Shown piece after piece: positions 9,646 to 21,402 of a stretch of DNA of 64,000 nucleotides; position 1 is the stretch's first letter, and every line of letters starts with the position of its first letter. The position numbers and the translations under genes were made by a program. The notes beneath the pieces are model-generated. The model did not search any database and was not told the origin of the DNA. It was given only the letters and a program-made list of their open reading frames with translations. Origin of the DNA: Mycobacterium sp. 852002-40037_SCH5390672 (GTDB taxonomy: Bacteria > Actinomycetota > Actinomycetes > Mycobacteriales > Mycobacteriaceae). The stretch is taken from the NCBI RefSeq assembly GCF_001665875.1, contig NZ_LZTA01000082.1, forward strand, positions 1 through 64,000, given 5' to 3'.

Positions 9646-10803
9646 CTAGGACGACAGGCGTTGGTCCCACAGACGGTCAGGGGTGGCCGGCATCGCAGCG
9701 GTCTTGAGTGCGCCGAACCGGTAGGGGGTTGCCTCAGCTGACGGGGCGTGCTGGCTTTGCCACACGGCCGACTCGGCCGAATACCGGGACTGGGCGGGCT
9801 GCGGATGCTGCTGGCGTCGGTCGAAGCGGTCGAGCCGGTGCGCCGGTACCAGTCCGGTCAGCATGAGACTCCCGATCTCGCGCAGCATATTGCCTGCGGT
9901 GCGCCGGGTATCCGCCGCGCTGACGTAGCGGCGGGCGATGGTGAGAAAGTCCTCGGGTTCAACACCGGCGACATCCCGCACATGGGAGGTCGGCCCGCCC
10001 ACCTCCCAGGTTCCGAGGCCGGTCTCGGGCAGGTAATGCCGCAAGCCGGACTCGAAGTACATGTCGACTCCGAGTCGCTTGGCGCCCACGCGCACAGCTC
10101 GCATGAACATCCACGGGGGAATTTCCATGAGGCGGACCCGCCGACCCAGCGCCTCGCCTATCGCGTCGGCGATATCTTTGCCGGACAACAGCTTTGGTCC
10201 AGTCGGGCGATAGGCCCGACCATCATGGCGGTGCGGGTCAAGCAAGGCACCCACCGCGACCCGGGCGATGTCTTCGTTGGACGGGGGCGCGTTGCGTCGT
10301 CCCCCCGTGCTGGGCATCGGCAGCACCCCGAGCTGGGCGGCAACCGGCAGAACTTGGAAATAGTTGTCAGCGAAAAACCCAGGATCAACGGCGACATGGG
10401 CGGTGTCCGGCAGCAGTTCAAACAGTTTGTCGGACAACCACTGCTGACGCGTCATCAAAGACGGATGCTCCGGACTGGCCAGCCACTGCCCCAGCGCGAC
10501 CACTGCCTCAACGCCGCTGCGGCGCGCAGCCACGGCGAAGGAGACCGCACTGTCGAGTGCATGCGGGTGGTACGGGGGGTTGAAGAACAATCGGTCCACA
10601 CCGTCGACTGCGGCCTGAACTTGTTGGAAGTCAAGCATATCCGCGACAACGATCTCGGCGCCCAAGGCGCGCAACCGTGCGCTGCGCCCGTCGTCGCGAC
10701 GTACCAGGGCCCGCGTCGCCACGCCCTTTTCCAGTAATTGCGCTACGACCGCCCCGCCGATCCTTCCGGTGGCGCCGGTGACCAGCACCCGTGTGTTTGT
10801 CAT
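9646..10803 (-). CDS. NmrA-like NAD(P)-binding protein
   Basis: The 385-residue protein begins with VLVTGATGRIGGAVVAQLL, the glycine-rich dinucleotide-binding motif of atypical short-chain dehydrogenases and NmrA-like redox sensors. It resembles NAD(P)H:quinone-oxidoreductase-type QOR2 proteins in the first roughly 280 residues. After about residue 310 it carries a low-complexity, Gln/Arg/Ser-rich tail that is not part of the fold. ATG 10803 is preceded by AGGAAGGG; the frame is open to 10947 but that extension would cross the TetR start region. It is divergent from the TetR gene at 10916, which probably represses it. Confidence 0.85.
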   Translation of the reverse strand: MTNTRVLVTGATGRIGGAVVAQLLEKGVATRALVRRDDGRSARLRALGAEIVVADMLDFQQVQAAVDGVDRLFFNPPYHPHALDSAVSFAVAARRSGVEAVVALGQWLASPEHPSLMTRQQWLSDKLFELLPDTAHVAVDPGFFADNYFQVLPVAAQLGVLPMPSTGGRRNAPPSNEDIARVAVGALLDPHRHDGRAYRPTGPKLLSGKDIADAIGEALGRRVRLMEIPPWMFMRAVRVGAKRLGVDMYFESGLRHYLPETGLGTWEVGGPTSHVRDVAGVEPEDFLTIARRYVSAADTRRTAGNMLREIGSLMLTGLVPAHRLDRFDRRQQHPQPAQSRYSAESAVWQSQHAPSAEATPYRFGALKTAAMPATPDRLWDQRLSS

Positions 10804-10827
10804 TGGAGTTCCCTTCCTCATCGGATA

Positions 10828-10885
10828 TGGTCGATGTGACCAATGGTTACTTCCGTAGTATGCGGCCGCTATGTGACCGCTGTCA
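10828..10885. promoter_or_regulatory. Divergent control region with inverted repeats (NmrA-like / TetR)
   Basis: Three overlapping or adjacent inverted repeats are visible: TGGTC-N5-GACCA at 10828-10842, an imperfect GTGACC-AAT-GGTTAC at 10836-10850, and TGAC-CGCT-GTCA at 10874-10885. They lie between divergent starts at 10803 and 10916, and share TGACC/GGTCA half-sites. They are good candidates for binding by the adjacent TetR-family regulator. Confidence 0.5.
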
Positions 10886-10915
10886 ACATCCGGGCGGACG
10901 TGAGATGGTAAGGGC

Positions 10916-11563
10916 ATGGGTTCCGTGAGCACCGACTCCCCTGGCAAAAAGGGTTACCACCACGGGGCGTTGCACTCGGCCCTCATCGAGGCGAGCATCG
11001 CGCTGGCCCGCGAGGGCGGACCCGATCGGGTGATCCTGCGTGAGGCGGCCCGGGCCGCCGGAGTGTCGCACTCAGCCGCCTACCGCCACTTCGCCGACCG
11101 CGAGGCGCTGCTGGCCGAGGTGTCGCGCTTCGCGCGCAGCGAGCTCGCCGCGCAGATGCGCCGACGTGTCGATCGCAGCAACGATCCCCGCAAGAGGCTG
11201 CGCGCGGTCGGCACCGCCTACATCGACTTCGCGATTTCGGAGCCGGGGCTGTTTCGCACCGCGTTCACCTCGCATCCCGCGACATCCCCTGACGCGGAGC
11301 ACACCACCGCCGGCGCCGAACCCTTCGACGTCCTCGGTCAGGTGCTCGACGAAGTCAAGGCCGCCGGTCTCCTGGATGCTGGGCGCCGACCGGGAGCCGA
11401 GGTCGCCGCCTGGTCAGCGGTGCACGGCCTGGCCGGGCTGCTGCTCGACGGACCGCTGCCCGCCAGCCCCGCCGCAATCAGATTCTCGCGAGACCAGGTG
11501 TTGGACCTCATCGAGCGCGGACTGCTGAACGACACCCCGCCGCACGCGAGTGAGCACGGCTGA
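10916..11563 (+). CDS. TetR-family transcriptional regulator
   Basis: The 215-residue protein has an N-terminal helix-turn-helix: LREAARAAGVSHSAAYRHFA is the DNA-recognition part, after the typical lead-in HHGALHSALIEASIALA. The C-terminal domain has the WHG-type pattern (AWSAVHGLAGLLLDG), which is common in regulators of efflux or oxidoreductase genes. It is divergent from the NmrA-like gene, with inverted repeats in the 112-bp interval, so it likely controls that gene and itself. The ligand is unknown. Confidence 0.9.
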   Translation: MGSVSTDSPGKKGYHHGALHSALIEASIALAREGGPDRVILREAARAAGVSHSAAYRHFADREALLAEVSRFARSELAAQMRRRVDRSNDPRKRLRAVGTAYIDFAISEPGLFRTAFTSHPATSPDAEHTTAGAEPFDVLGQVLDEVKAAGLLDAGRRPGAEVAAWSAVHGLAGLLLDGPLPASPAAIRFSRDQVLDLIERGLLNDTPPHASEHG

Positions 11564-11635
11564 AACCTGGCGGCACGCGCGCAACCATGGTGGAGTGGAT
11601 AGCGCCCAACCCCGATACCCGAGAGCGAGGTACCC

Positions 11636-12376
11636 GTGCTGGGTCTGCCAGAGAAGGTGCGTGCCTGTCTGTTCGACCTCGACGGCGTGCTCACCGACAC
11701 CGCCAGTGTGCACACCAAAGCCTGGAAGGCCATGTTCGACGCCTACCTGTCCGACCGGGCCAAGCGCACCGGCGACGAATTCGTCCCCTTCGACGAGGCC
11801 GCCGACTACCGCGAATACGTGGACGGCAAGAAGCGCGAGGACGGGGTCCGGTCGTTTTTGGAAAGCCGCGACATCCACCTGCCCGACGGCAGCCCCGACG
11901 ATCCCGATGACGCCGAGACGATCTACGGCCTGGGCAACCGCAAGAACGACATGTTCCAGAAGGTCTTGAAGGAAGACGGCGTCAAGGTGTTCGACGGGTC
12001 GCGGCGCTACCTCGAGGCGGTGTCGGCCGCGGGGCTGGCAATCGCGGTGGTGTCCTCGAGCGCCAATACCCGCGACGTCCTCGAGATCACCGGCCTGGAC
12101 CGGTTCGTGCAGAAGCGGGTGGACGGCATCACCCTGCGTGACGAACACATCGCCGGCAAGCCGGCCCCCGACTCCTACCTGCGTGGGGCGCAGCTGCTCG
12201 ACGTCCCCCCCGACGGGGCGGCCGTGTTCGAAGACGCCCTGTCCGGGGTCGCGGCCGGCCGGGCCGGTAACTTCGGGTTCGTGGTGGGCGTCGACCGAGT
12301 GGGGCAAGCCGAGGACTTACGCCGCAACGGCGCCGACGTGGTGGTCACCGACCTCGCCGAGTTGCTGCAGTCATGA
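11636..12376 (+). CDS. HAD-family beta-phosphoglucomutase-like hydrolase (Rv3400 homologue)
   Basis: The 246-residue protein has HAD motif [13 protein letters not shown] with the nucleophile and acid/base Asp pair, motif II VVSSS, the motif III Lys region AGKPAPDSY, and motif [11 protein letters not shown]. An inserted cap lies between about residues 20 and 100. This is the pattern of beta-phosphoglucomutases and sugar phosphatases. It starts with GTG 11636 and its stop overlaps the start of the GH65 gene (ATGA). That pairing suggests a route in which GH65 releases beta-glucose 1-phosphate from a disaccharide and this protein isomerises it to glucose 6-phosphate. Confidence 0.9.
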   Translation: MLGLPEKVRACLFDLDGVLTDTASVHTKAWKAMFDAYLSDRAKRTGDEFVPFDEAADYREYVDGKKREDGVRSFLESRDIHLPDGSPDDPDDAETIYGLGNRKNDMFQKVLKEDGVKVFDGSRRYLEAVSAAGLAIAVVSSSANTRDVLEITGLDRFVQKRVDGITLRDEHIAGKPAPDSYLRGAQLLDVPPDGAAVFEDALSGVAAGRAGNFGFVVGVDRVGQAEDLRRNGADVVVTDLAELLQS

Positions 12377-14754
12377 TCACCGACGAATCGTTCCCCGTTG
12401 ACCCCTGGCACGTACGCGAGACCCAGCTCGACCTCAATCTTCTGGCCCAGTCCGAATCCCTGTTCACCTTGTCCAACGGCCACATCGGGCTGCGCGGCAA
12501 CCTCGACGAGGGCGAGCCATACGGCCTGCCGGGCACCTACCTGAACTCCTTCTACGAGATCCGGCCGCTGCCCTACGCCGAGGCCGGTTACGGCTACCCC
12601 GAAGCCGGCCAGACTCTCGTCGACGTCACCAACGGCAAGATCATCCGACTGCTGGTCGAGGACGAGCCATTCGACGTGCGCTACGGCGAATTGCTCTCCC
12701 ACGAGCGGAATCTGGACCTGCGCGCCGGAACGCTGACCCGCGGCGCGCACTGGCGCTCCCCGGCGGGCAAAGAGGTCAAGGTGGTCTCCACCCGGCTGGT
12801 GTCGCTGGCCCAGCGCGGCGTCGCCGCCATCGAGTACGTGGTGGAGGCGGTCGGCGAATTCGTGCGCGTGACAGTGCAGTCCGAACTCGTCACCAACGAA
12901 GACCAACCGCATACGTCCGGCGACCCGCGGGTGGCGGCCATCCTGGAGAACCCGCTGGAAGAGGTCGCCCACGAATGCACCGATACCGGTGCGGTTCTCA
13001 TGCACCGGACCCGCAGCAGTGCGCTGATGATGGCCGCTGGTATGGATCACGAGGTGGACGTCGCCGGCCGCGTCGAGATCGGCACCGATGCGCGCGCCGA
13101 TCTGGCGCGCACCACCGTGATCTGCGGCCTGCGCGAGGGACAGAAGCTGCGCATCGTCAAGTACCTGGCGTACGGCTGGTCGAGCATGCGCTCGCGTCCG
13201 GCGCTGCGCGACCAGGTCGCCGCCGCGTTGCACAGCGCCCGCTACACCAGTTGGCAGGGGCTGCTGGATGCGCAGCGGAAATATCTGGACAACTTCTGGG
13301 ATTGCGCCGACGTCGAGGTCGAGGGCGATCCCGAATCCCAGCAGGCCGTGCGATTCGGGCTCTTCCACCTGTTGCAGGCCAGCGCCCGCGCCGAGCGCCG
13401 CGCCATCGCCGCCAAGGGGCTCACCGGAACCGGCTATGACGGCCACGCCTTTTGGGACACCGAAGGTTACGTGTTGCCGGTGCTCAGCTACACCGCACCG
13501 CACACGGTGGCCGACGCGCTGCGCTGGCGGGCCTCGACCCTGGACCTGGCCAAGGAGCGGGCGGCCGAACTGGGGCTGGCGGGTGCCGCCTTCCCGTGGC
13601 GGACCATCCGCGGGCAGGAGTGCTCGGCCTACTGGCCGGCCGGCACCGCGGCCTGGCACATCAACGCTGACATCGCGATGGCCTTCGAGCGCTACCGCGT
13701 CGTCACCGGGGACCACGACCTGGAAGCCGAGTGCGGCCTGCAAGTGCTGGTCGAGACGGCCCGGCTGTGGCTCTCCCTCGGCCATCACGACCGGCACGGC
13801 GTCTGGCACCTCGACGGTGTCACCGGCCCCGACGAGTACACGGCGATCGTGCGCGACAATGCCTTCACCAACCTGATGGCCGCCAACAACCTGCACATCG
13901 CCGCCGACGCCTGCAACCGCCACCCCGATGTGGCCAAGGCGCTGGGGGTCACCACCGAGGAGGCGGCGTCCTGGCGCGATGCGGCCGATGCCGCCAACAT
14001 TCCCTACGACGACGGGCTGGGTGTCCATCAGCAGTGCGAGGGGTTCACCACCTTTGCGGAGTGGGACTTCCAGGAGAACCACTCCTACCCGCTGCTGCTG
14101 CACGACCCTTACGTGCGCCTGTACCCCGCGCAGGTGATCAAACAGGCCGACCTGGTGCTGGCGATGCATTGGCAGAGCCACGCGTTCACGCCCGAGCAGA
14201 AGGCCCGCAACGTCGACTACTACGAGCCGCGCATGGTGCGTGACTCGTCGCTGTCGGCCTGCACCCAGGCGGTCATGTGCGCCGAGGTCGGGCATTTGGA
14301 ACTCGCGCACGACTACGCCTATGAGGCCGCCCTGATCGATCTGCGCGATCTGCACCACAACACCCGCGACGGTCTGCACATGGCCTCGCTCGCCGGTGCC
14401 TGGACCGCGCTGGTGGCAGGCTTCGGCGGATTGCGCGACGACGAGGCCATCCTGTCACTGGATCCGCAACTGCCCGATGGCATTTCGCGGTTACGGTTCC
14501 GGTTGCGATGGCGAGACTTCCGGGTCACCGTCGACGTCAGCCACACCGATGTCACCTACACGCTGCGCGACGGGCCCGGCGGCAAGCTGAGGATTCGGCA
14601 CGCCGGCGACGAGCTGGAGCTGAGCACCGAATCCGCGACGACGGTCGCGCTGTGTCCCCGCAAGCCACACCTGCCGCCGCCGCAGCAGCCGCCCGGCCGC
14701 GAGCCCATGCACCGGCGGGCGCTGTCCCGGGTCAAACTGTCCCGGGATCACTGA
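12373..14754 (+). CDS. Glycoside hydrolase family 65 protein, probable disaccharide phosphorylase (Rv3401 homologue)
   Basis: The 793-residue protein has the GH65 N-terminal beta-sandwich ([20 protein letters not shown]), a central (alpha/alpha)6 barrel and a short C-terminal domain. The general acid is Glu488 in [12 protein letters not shown], the conserved catalytic motif. [11 protein letters not shown] and the phosphate-binding region after HWQSHAF are also in place. GH65 members split maltose, trehalose, kojibiose or related sugars with phosphate, or hydrolyse them. The direct coupling to a beta-phosphoglucomutase-like gene favours phosphorolysis. The last 7 bp overlap the convergent TetR gene. 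Confidence 0.92.
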   Translation: MITDESFPVDPWHVRETQLDLNLLAQSESLFTLSNGHIGLRGNLDEGEPYGLPGTYLNSFYEIRPLPYAEAGYGYPEAGQTLVDVTNGKIIRLLVEDEPFDVRYGELLSHERNLDLRAGTLTRGAHWRSPAGKEVKVVSTRLVSLAQRGVAAIEYVVEAVGEFVRVTVQSELVTNEDQPHTSGDPRVAAILENPLEEVAHECTDTGAVLMHRTRSSALMMAAGMDHEVDVAGRVEIGTDARADLARTTVICGLREGQKLRIVKYLAYGWSSMRSRPALRDQVAAALHSARYTSWQGLLDAQRKYLDNFWDCADVEVEGDPESQQAVRFGLFHLLQASARAERRAIAAKGLTGTGYDGHAFWDTEGYVLPVLSYTAPHTVADALRWRASTLDLAKERAAELGLAGAAFPWRTIRGQECSAYWPAGTAAWHINADIAMAFERYRVVTGDHDLEAECGLQVLVETARLWLSLGHHDRHGVWHLDGVTGPDEYTAIVRDNAFTNLMAANNLHIAADACNRHPDVAKALGVTTEEAASWRDAADAANIPYDDGLGVHQQCEGFTTFAEWDFQENHSYPLLLHDPYVRLYPAQVIKQADLVLAMHWQSHAFTPEQKARNVDYYEPRMVRDSSLSACTQAVMCAEVGHLELAHDYAYEAALIDLRDLHHNTRDGLHMASLAGAWTALVAGFGGLRDDEAILSLDPQLPDGISRLRFRLRWRDFRVTVDVSHTDVTYTLRDGPGGKLRIRHAGDELELSTESATTVALCPRKPHLPPPQQPPGREPMHRRALSRVKLSRDH

Positions 14755-15323
14755 GGATCGGTGGGCCCGAGAATCCGTTGCACCTCGGCACCTGCCGCCT
14801 GGCGTATCTCGGCATCCGTCAGCTCTTCAATCCCCGTCGCGGCGCGCAGGATTGGCGAGAACAGCCGCCAACCGAACTGCAGGGCAAGGGCATTGGCCAC
14901 CGCGAGCCGGGCCCTGACGTCGTCGTCGTACAACGGGCGCACGCCGTCGAGCAGCGTCGCGATGTTGGGGAAGCGCTTCTGCAACTGACCCGCCGGATAG
15001 CCGTCGAGCACGGTGCGGGCCATCACCCGCATCTGCCGGTCCATGGAACTCTCCAGGACGGCCGCGGGTGTATCGGTGCCCAGCAGGGCACTGAGGTTGG
15101 CGCCCAGGTGATCGAGCACGGCGCCGACCAATTGCTCCTTGGTGCCGAAGTGCCGGAACACCAGTCCGTGATTGACGTTGGATCGCGCGGCGATGTCGCG
15201 GATGGACGTCGCGGCCGGACCGCGCTCGGCGAACAGGTCGGTGGCGGCCTCCAGGATCGCCGCGGCCACTTCCGCGCGCCCGGTGGGCATTTTCCCGGGG
15301 CCCGTTGCAGAAGTTGTAGTCAT
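14748..15323 (-). CDS. TetR-family repressor (Rv3405c homologue)
   Basis: The 191-residue protein has a TetR helix-turn-helix ([20 protein letters not shown]). In M. tuberculosis the Rv3405c product represses the divergent sulfatase dioxygenase gene Rv3406, and its loss raises expression enough to inactivate carboxyquinoxaline compounds. The same divergent arrangement is kept here. One of two matching 18-bp inverted repeats overlaps this gene's own start codon, so autorepression is expected. Confidence 0.92.
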   Translation of the reverse strand: MTTTSATGPGKMPTGRAEVAAAILEAATDLFAERGPAATSIRDIAARSNVNHGLVFRHFGTKEQLVGAVLDHLGANLSALLGTDTPAAVLESSMDRQMRVMARTVLDGYPAGQLQKRFPNIATLLDGVRPLYDDDVRARLAVANALALQFGWRLFSPILRAATGIEELTDAEIRQAAGAEVQRILGPTDPQ

Positions 15324-15332
15324 CTGACTACA
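15315..15332. promoter_or_regulatory. Operator 1 of the Rv3405c-like repressor
   Basis: TGTAGTC-ATCT-GACTACA has perfect 7-bp arms. It overlaps the ATG of the repressor gene (15321-15323), which would let the repressor block its own expression directly. Confidence 0.82.
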
Positions 15333-15340
15333 CTACCAAA

Positions 15341-15358
15341 TGTAGTCAGTCGACTACA
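15341..15358. promoter_or_regulatory. Operator 2 of the Rv3405c-like repressor
   Basis: TGTAGTC-AGTC-GACTACA has the same two arms as operator 1 and lies 26 bp from it centre to centre, 25 bp upstream of the dioxygenase start. Identical arms with different spacers point to two dimer sites for one protein. Confidence 0.85.
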
Positions 15359-15383
15359 CCCGTTTCGACCCAAGGAAACGACA

Positions 15384-16286
15384 ATGACAGGTCAGATAAC
15401 CGTCACCAAGCTGGGCAGCCGCATCGGCGCCCGGGTGGACGGGGTTCGCCTCGGCGGCGACCTCGACCAGGACGCGGTCGAGAAGATCCGCCGGGCGCTG
15501 TTGACCCACAAGGTGATCTTCTTCCGTCACCAGCACCACCTCGACGACGAGCAGCAGCTCGCGTTCGCCGCTCTGCTGGGCACGCCCATCGGCCACCCGG
15601 CCGCTTCGGCCCTGGCCGCCAAGCACATCCCGGTGATCACCCCGATCGACTCCGAGTACGGCAAGGCGAACCGCTGGCACACCGACGTGACGTTCGCCGC
15701 GAACTATCCGGCGGCGTCGATCCTGCGTGCGGTCAAGCTGCCGGCCTATGGCGGCTCGACGCTGTGGGCCTCGACCGTGGCGGCTTACCAGTACCTGCCC
15801 GAGCCACTCAAGCCTCTGGTGGAAAATCTCTGGGCGCTGCACACCAACCGTTACGACTACGTCACCACCGAAGCCGCCATCTCGATGAACGACGCGCAGC
15901 GGGCGTTTCGGCAGGCGTTCGAAAAGCCGGACTTCCGCACCGAGCATCCCGTGGTGCGGGTGCATCCGGAGACCGGTGAACGCACCCTGCTGGCCGGCGA
16001 TTTCGTGCGCGGCTTCGTCGGCCTGGACAGCCACGAGTCAAGCGCCCTACTTGAACTGCTGCAGCGGCGAATCACCGTGCCGGAGAACACCATTCGGTGG
16101 AACTGGACGCACGGCGACGTCGCCATGTGGGACAACCGCGCGACCCAGCACCGGGCGGTCGACGACTACGACGACCAGCCCCGGCTGATGCACCGCATCA
16201 CCCTGATGGGCGATCTGCCGGTGAACGTGCACGGGGAGCACAGCCGCGTGGTCAGCGGCGCACCGCTGCAGGCGATTGCGAGCTAG
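15384..16286 (+). CDS. TauD-family Fe(II)/2-oxoglutarate dioxygenase, probable alkyl-sulfatase (Rv3406/AtsK homologue)
   Basis: The 300-residue protein has the iron ligands of this family: HTD in RWHTDVTF, and the distal His in TQHRAVDDY. The 2-oxoglutarate-binding Arg is in [12 protein letters not shown]. tuberculosis Rv3406 releases sulfate from alkyl sulfate esters by oxidative cleavage, supplying sulfur. ATG 15384 follows CAAGGAAACGACA with an AAGGA ribosome-binding site. It is controlled by the divergent repressor through two operators. It ends 4 bp into the convergent choD gene. Confidence 0.93.
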   Translation: MTGQITVTKLGSRIGARVDGVRLGGDLDQDAVEKIRRALLTHKVIFFRHQHHLDDEQQLAFAALLGTPIGHPAASALAAKHIPVITPIDSEYGKANRWHTDVTFAANYPAASILRAVKLPAYGGSTLWASTVAAYQYLPEPLKPLVENLWALHTNRYDYVTTEAAISMNDAQRAFRQAFEKPDFRTEHPVVRVHPETGERTLLAGDFVRGFVGLDSHESSALLELLQRRITVPENTIRWNWTHGDVAMWDNRATQHRAVDDYDDQPRLMHRITLMGDLPVNVHGEHSRVVSGAPLQAIAS

Positions 16287-18019
16287 CTGGCCGAGCTGAC
16301 CGGATTGATCGGCAACCAGCGCAGCGCCCCCGGCGCGTCGGCCGGGACCACGGGCGCCTTGGGCGCGATCGGCTCCAGCCGGCGATACGGCTCGTTCTGC
16401 AATGGACGCTGGTCGTTCTCGCCGTTGTTCGGCCACAACGAGGCGGCCCGCTCGGCCTGGGCGGTGATGGACAGCGAGGGGTTGACGCCCAGGTTCGCCG
16501 AGATGGCCGCGCCGTCCACCACGAACAGCGTCGGGTAACCGTAGACCCGGTGGTAGGGGTCGATGACCCCGTGGTCGGCGTTGTCGCCGATCACCGCACC
16601 GCCGAGGAAATGCGCGGTCAGCGGGATGTTGAACAACTCTCCCCAGGTGCCGCCCGCCACGCCGTCGATCTTGTCCGCGATGCGGCGGGTGACCCTGTTG
16701 CCGACCGGGATCCAGGTCGGGTTGGGCTCGCCGTGGCCCTGTTTGCTGGTGTACCAGCGGATGCCCAGTTTCCCGCGCTTGGTGTAGGTGGTGATCGAGT
16801 TGTCCAGGTGCTGCATCACCAGCGCGATCATGGTGCGCTCGCTCCACTGGCGGGGATTGAGCAGCCGCAGCATGGCGCGCGGATCCTCGCGGGCGGTCTC
16901 GAGCAACTGCTTCCAGCGGGGCACGTCGGTGCCTTCGGGACCCGGCCCGTCGGTCATCAATGTCTGCAGCAGCCCCATCGCGTTGGAGCCCTTGCCGTAG
17001 CGGACCGGCTCGATGTGGGTGTCCGCCGTCGGGTGGATGGACGACGTGATCGCCACGCCGTGGGTCAGGTCCAGGTCCGGGGAGACCTCCAACCTTCCGG
17101 CTCCGACGATGGACTCGGAGTTGGTGCGGGTCAGCACGCCCAGGCGGTTGGAGAGCCGGGGCAGCCGGCCCTCGTCGCGCATCTTGAACAGCAGATGCTG
17201 GGTTCCCCAGGTTCCCGCGGCCAGGACCACATGCTTGGCGGTGTAGGTGCGCCGATCGCGGCGCAGCCAACTGCCGGTGCGTACGGTGCGTACCTCCCAC
17301 AGGCCGTCGGGACGCTGCTCGAAGCGTTTCACCGTCGTCATCGGAATCACTTGTGCGCCAGAGGATTCGGCGAGCGCGAGATAGTTCTTCAGCAGGGTGT
17401 TCTTGGCGCCGTAGCGGCAGCCCGTCATGCAGCCACCACACTCGAGGCAGCCGGTGCGCTCCGGTCCCACGCCCCCGAAGTACGGGTCCGGCACCGTCTT
17501 GCCCGGGGCCTTGGTGCCGTCGGGACCGAAGAACACCCCGACCGGCGTCGGCACGAACGTGTCCCCACAACCCATCTCGTCGGCGACCTCTTTGACGATC
17601 CGGTCGGCATCGGTGAAGGTCGGGTTCTGGACCACGCCCAGCATCCGTCGCGCCTGGTCGTAGTGCGGCATCAACTCGTCGCGCCAGTCGGTGATGTGCG
17701 ACCACTGCGGGTCTTTGAAGAAGGGCTCCGGCGGCACATACAGGGTGTTGGCGTAGTTCAGTGAGCCGCCGCCCACTCCGGCACCGGCCAGGATCAACAC
17801 GTTCTTCAATGGATGGATGCGCTGAATGCCATAGCAACCCAGTCTCGGCGCCCACAAAAACTTACGCAGATCCCAGGACGTCTCGGCGAAATCCTCGTCG
17901 GCGTACCGGCGCCCCGCCTCCAATACGCCGACGCGGTAGCCCTTTTCGGTCAGCCGCAACGCGCTGACGCTTCCCCCGAAACCCGAACCGATGATCAGTA
18001 CGTCGTAATCCGGCTTCAT
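16283..18019 (-). CDS. choD: GMC-type oxidoreductase ChoD, annotated as cholesterol oxidase (Rv3409c homologue)
   Basis: The 578 residues match M. tuberculosis ChoD in length. The N-terminal FAD-binding motif is [34 protein letters not shown] is the second flavin-contacting signature, and [17 protein letters not shown] is a Cys-rich loop characteristic of this subfamily rather than of classical cholesterol oxidases. The C-terminal [19 protein letters not shown] carries the flavin-proximal Asn. The family name implies 3-beta-hydroxysteroid oxidation, but the physiological substrate in mycobacteria is debated, with KstD/HSD doing most steroid oxidation. It is 49 bp downstream of guaB3 read in the opposite sense of coordinates, on the same strand. 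Confidence 0.92.
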   Translation of the reverse strand: MKPDYDVLIIGSGFGGSVSALRLTEKGYRVGVLEAGRRYADEDFAETSWDLRKFLWAPRLGCYGIQRIHPLKNVLILAGAGVGGGSLNYANTLYVPPEPFFKDPQWSHITDWRDELMPHYDQARRMLGVVQNPTFTDADRIVKEVADEMGCGDTFVPTPVGVFFGPDGTKAPGKTVPDPYFGGVGPERTGCLECGGCMTGCRYGAKNTLLKNYLALAESSGAQVIPMTTVKRFEQRPDGLWEVRTVRTGSWLRRDRRTYTAKHVVLAAGTWGTQHLLFKMRDEGRLPRLSNRLGVLTRTNSESIVGAGRLEVSPDLDLTHGVAITSSIHPTADTHIEPVRYGKGSNAMGLLQTLMTDGPGPEGTDVPRWKQLLETAREDPRAMLRLLNPRQWSERTMIALVMQHLDNSITTYTKRGKLGIRWYTSKQGHGEPNPTWIPVGNRVTRRIADKIDGVAGGTWGELFNIPLTAHFLGGAVIGDNADHGVIDPYHRVYGYPTLFVVDGAAISANLGVNPSLSITAQAERAASLWPNNGENDQRPLQNEPYRRLEPIAPKAPVVPADAPGALRWLPINPVSSAS

Positions 18020-18068
18020 CGCACCAGTATGGCCTTACCGGCGGGTAACAAGCCAGCGCGGCCTGCGG

Positions 18069-19208
18069 TCAGCTACCGACCGTCAGGCCGACCTTTTGGA
18101 ACTCCTTGAGGTCGCAATAGCCGGCCTTGGCCATCGACCGGCGCAGCCCACCGACCAGGTTGAGGCTGCCGAATGGATCGTCGGACGGCCCGTTGAGCAC
18201 CTGCTGCAACGGCGGGCGCTCACCGACGGCGATCTGCAACAGCGCACCGCGCGGGAGCGACGGGTGCGCCGCGGCGGCCGGCCAGAACCATCCTTCGCCC
18301 AGCGCCTCGGCGGACTCGGCCAGCGGCGTGCCCAGCACCACCGCGTCGGCGCCGCAGGCGATGGCCTTGGCCAGCTCGCCGGAGGTGTGGATGTCGCCGT
18401 CGGCCAACACGTGCACGTAGCGGCCACCAGTCTCGTCGAGGTATTCGCGCCGCGCGGCGGCGGCGTCGGCGATCGCGGTGGCCATCGGCACGCTGATGCC
18501 CAGCACCTCGTCGCTGGTGGTCACTCCCCTGGTCGCGCCGTAGCCGACGATGACGCCGGCGGCGCCGGTGCGCATCAGGTGCAGCGCGGTGCGGTGGTCC
18601 TGCACGCCGCCGGCGACCACCGGCACGTCGAGCTCGGAGATGAAGGTCTTGAGGTTCAGCGGTTCCCCGGCCCCATCCCTATCCCGGGCCACTCTTTCAG
18701 CCGAGACGATGGTGCCCTGGATGACCAGCAGGTCGATGCCGGCAGCCACCAGCACCGGCGTCAGCGCCTGGGCGTTTTGCGGGCTGACCCGCACCGCGGT
18801 GGTGACCCCGGCGTCGCGGATCCGGGCGACAGCGGAACCCAGCAGGTCCGGGTTCAGCGGTGCCGCGTGGAACTCTTGCAGCAGCCGGATCGCCGCCGAG
18901 GGTTCGGGCTCCTTGCTGGCGGCCTCGACGAGCTGCGCGATCTTGGCCTCGACGTCGGCGTGCCGCCCGATCAGCCCCTCGCCGTTGAGCACGCCCAGGC
19001 CGCCGAGCTTGCCGAGCTCGATCGCGAACGCCGGTGACACCAGCGCATCGGTCGGATGAGCGAGCACGGGGATCTCGAACCGGTAGGCGTCCAGCTGCCA
19101 GGCGGTCGACACGTCCTGCGACGAGCGGGTGCGCCGGGAGGCCACGATGCTGACTTCGCTCAGTTCATAGCTGCGACGGGCGACACGGCCCATCCCGATC
19201 TCGACCAT
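18069..19208 (-). CDS. guaB3: IMP dehydrogenase-family protein GuaB3 (Rv3410c homologue)
   Basis: The 379-residue protein has the IMPDH/GMP-reductase TIM barrel but no CBS domains. It lacks the standard catalytic GSICTT loop that GuaB2 next door has, so classic IMPDH activity is not expected. It includes VVAGGVQDHRTA and GADAVVLGTPLA barrel segments. Actinobacterial GuaB3 proteins have been linked to GMP reductase-type activity. The ATG lies 7 bp after the guaB2 stop, implying co-transcription. Confidence 0.93.
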   Translation of the reverse strand: MVEIGMGRVARRSYELSEVSIVASRRTRSSQDVSTAWQLDAYRFEIPVLAHPTDALVSPAFAIELGKLGGLGVLNGEGLIGRHADVEAKIAQLVEAASKEPEPSAAIRLLQEFHAAPLNPDLLGSAVARIRDAGVTTAVRVSPQNAQALTPVLVAAGIDLLVIQGTIVSAERVARDRDGAGEPLNLKTFISELDVPVVAGGVQDHRTALHLMRTGAAGVIVGYGATRGVTTSDEVLGISVPMATAIADAAAARREYLDETGGRYVHVLADGDIHTSGELAKAIACGADAVVLGTPLAESAEALGEGWFWPAAAAHPSLPRGALLQIAVGERPPLQQVLNGPSDDPFGSLNLVGGLRRSMAKAGYCDLKEFQKVGLTVGS

Positions 19209-19215
19209 CTGGGCC

Positions 19216-20976
<1,761 letters not shown>

Positions 20977-20984
20977 CTAGAGGC

Positions 20985-21398
20985 GTGCGCGACCACCTCC
21001 CACCGGGTTTGCCGCCCGACCCCTTCGCCGACGACCCCTGTGATCCGTCGGCGGCACTGGAAGCCGTCGAGCCAGGCCAGCCCCTGGATTCCCAAGAGCG
21101 GATGGCCGTCGAGGCCGACCTTGCCGATCTGGCCGTGTACGAAGCGCTGCTGGCGCACAAGGGTATTCGCGGACTGGTCGTGTGCTGCGACGAATGTCAG
21201 CAAGATCACTACCACGACTGGGACATGCTGCGGGCCAATCTGCTGCAGCTGCTGATCGACGGCACCGTGCGTCCGCACGAGCCCGCGTACGACCCCGAGC
21301 CGGACGCCTACGTCACGTGGGATTACTGCCGGGGCTACGCCGACGCCTCGCTCAACGAAGCGACGTCGGACGCCGACGGTTTCCACCGCCGGCACTGA
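20985..21398 (+). CDS. DUF5319-type conserved protein (Rv3412 homologue)
   Basis: The 137-residue acidic soluble protein starts at GTG 20985. A Cys/His cluster VVCCDECQQDHYHDW at about residues 66-80 could bind metal. LRANLLQLLIDGTVRPHEPA follows, and the C-terminal half is rich in Asp, Tyr and Glu. It is conserved across actinobacteria between guaB2 and sigD but has no known function. It is convergent with rsdA, with a 4-bp gap between stop codons. Confidence 0.85.
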   Translation: MRDHLPPGLPPDPFADDPCDPSAALEAVEPGQPLDSQERMAVEADLADLAVYEALLAHKGIRGLVVCCDECQQDHYHDWDMLRANLLQLLIDGTVRPHEPAYDPEPDAYVTWDYCRGYADASLNEATSDADGFHRRH

Positions 21399-21402
21399 TT
21401 GC

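Noticed and set aside
12175..14379. A 734-codon open frame antisense to the GH65 gene
   Set aside because: Long antisense frames are expected in high-GC genes. The sense strand encodes a full, well-conserved GH65 enzyme.
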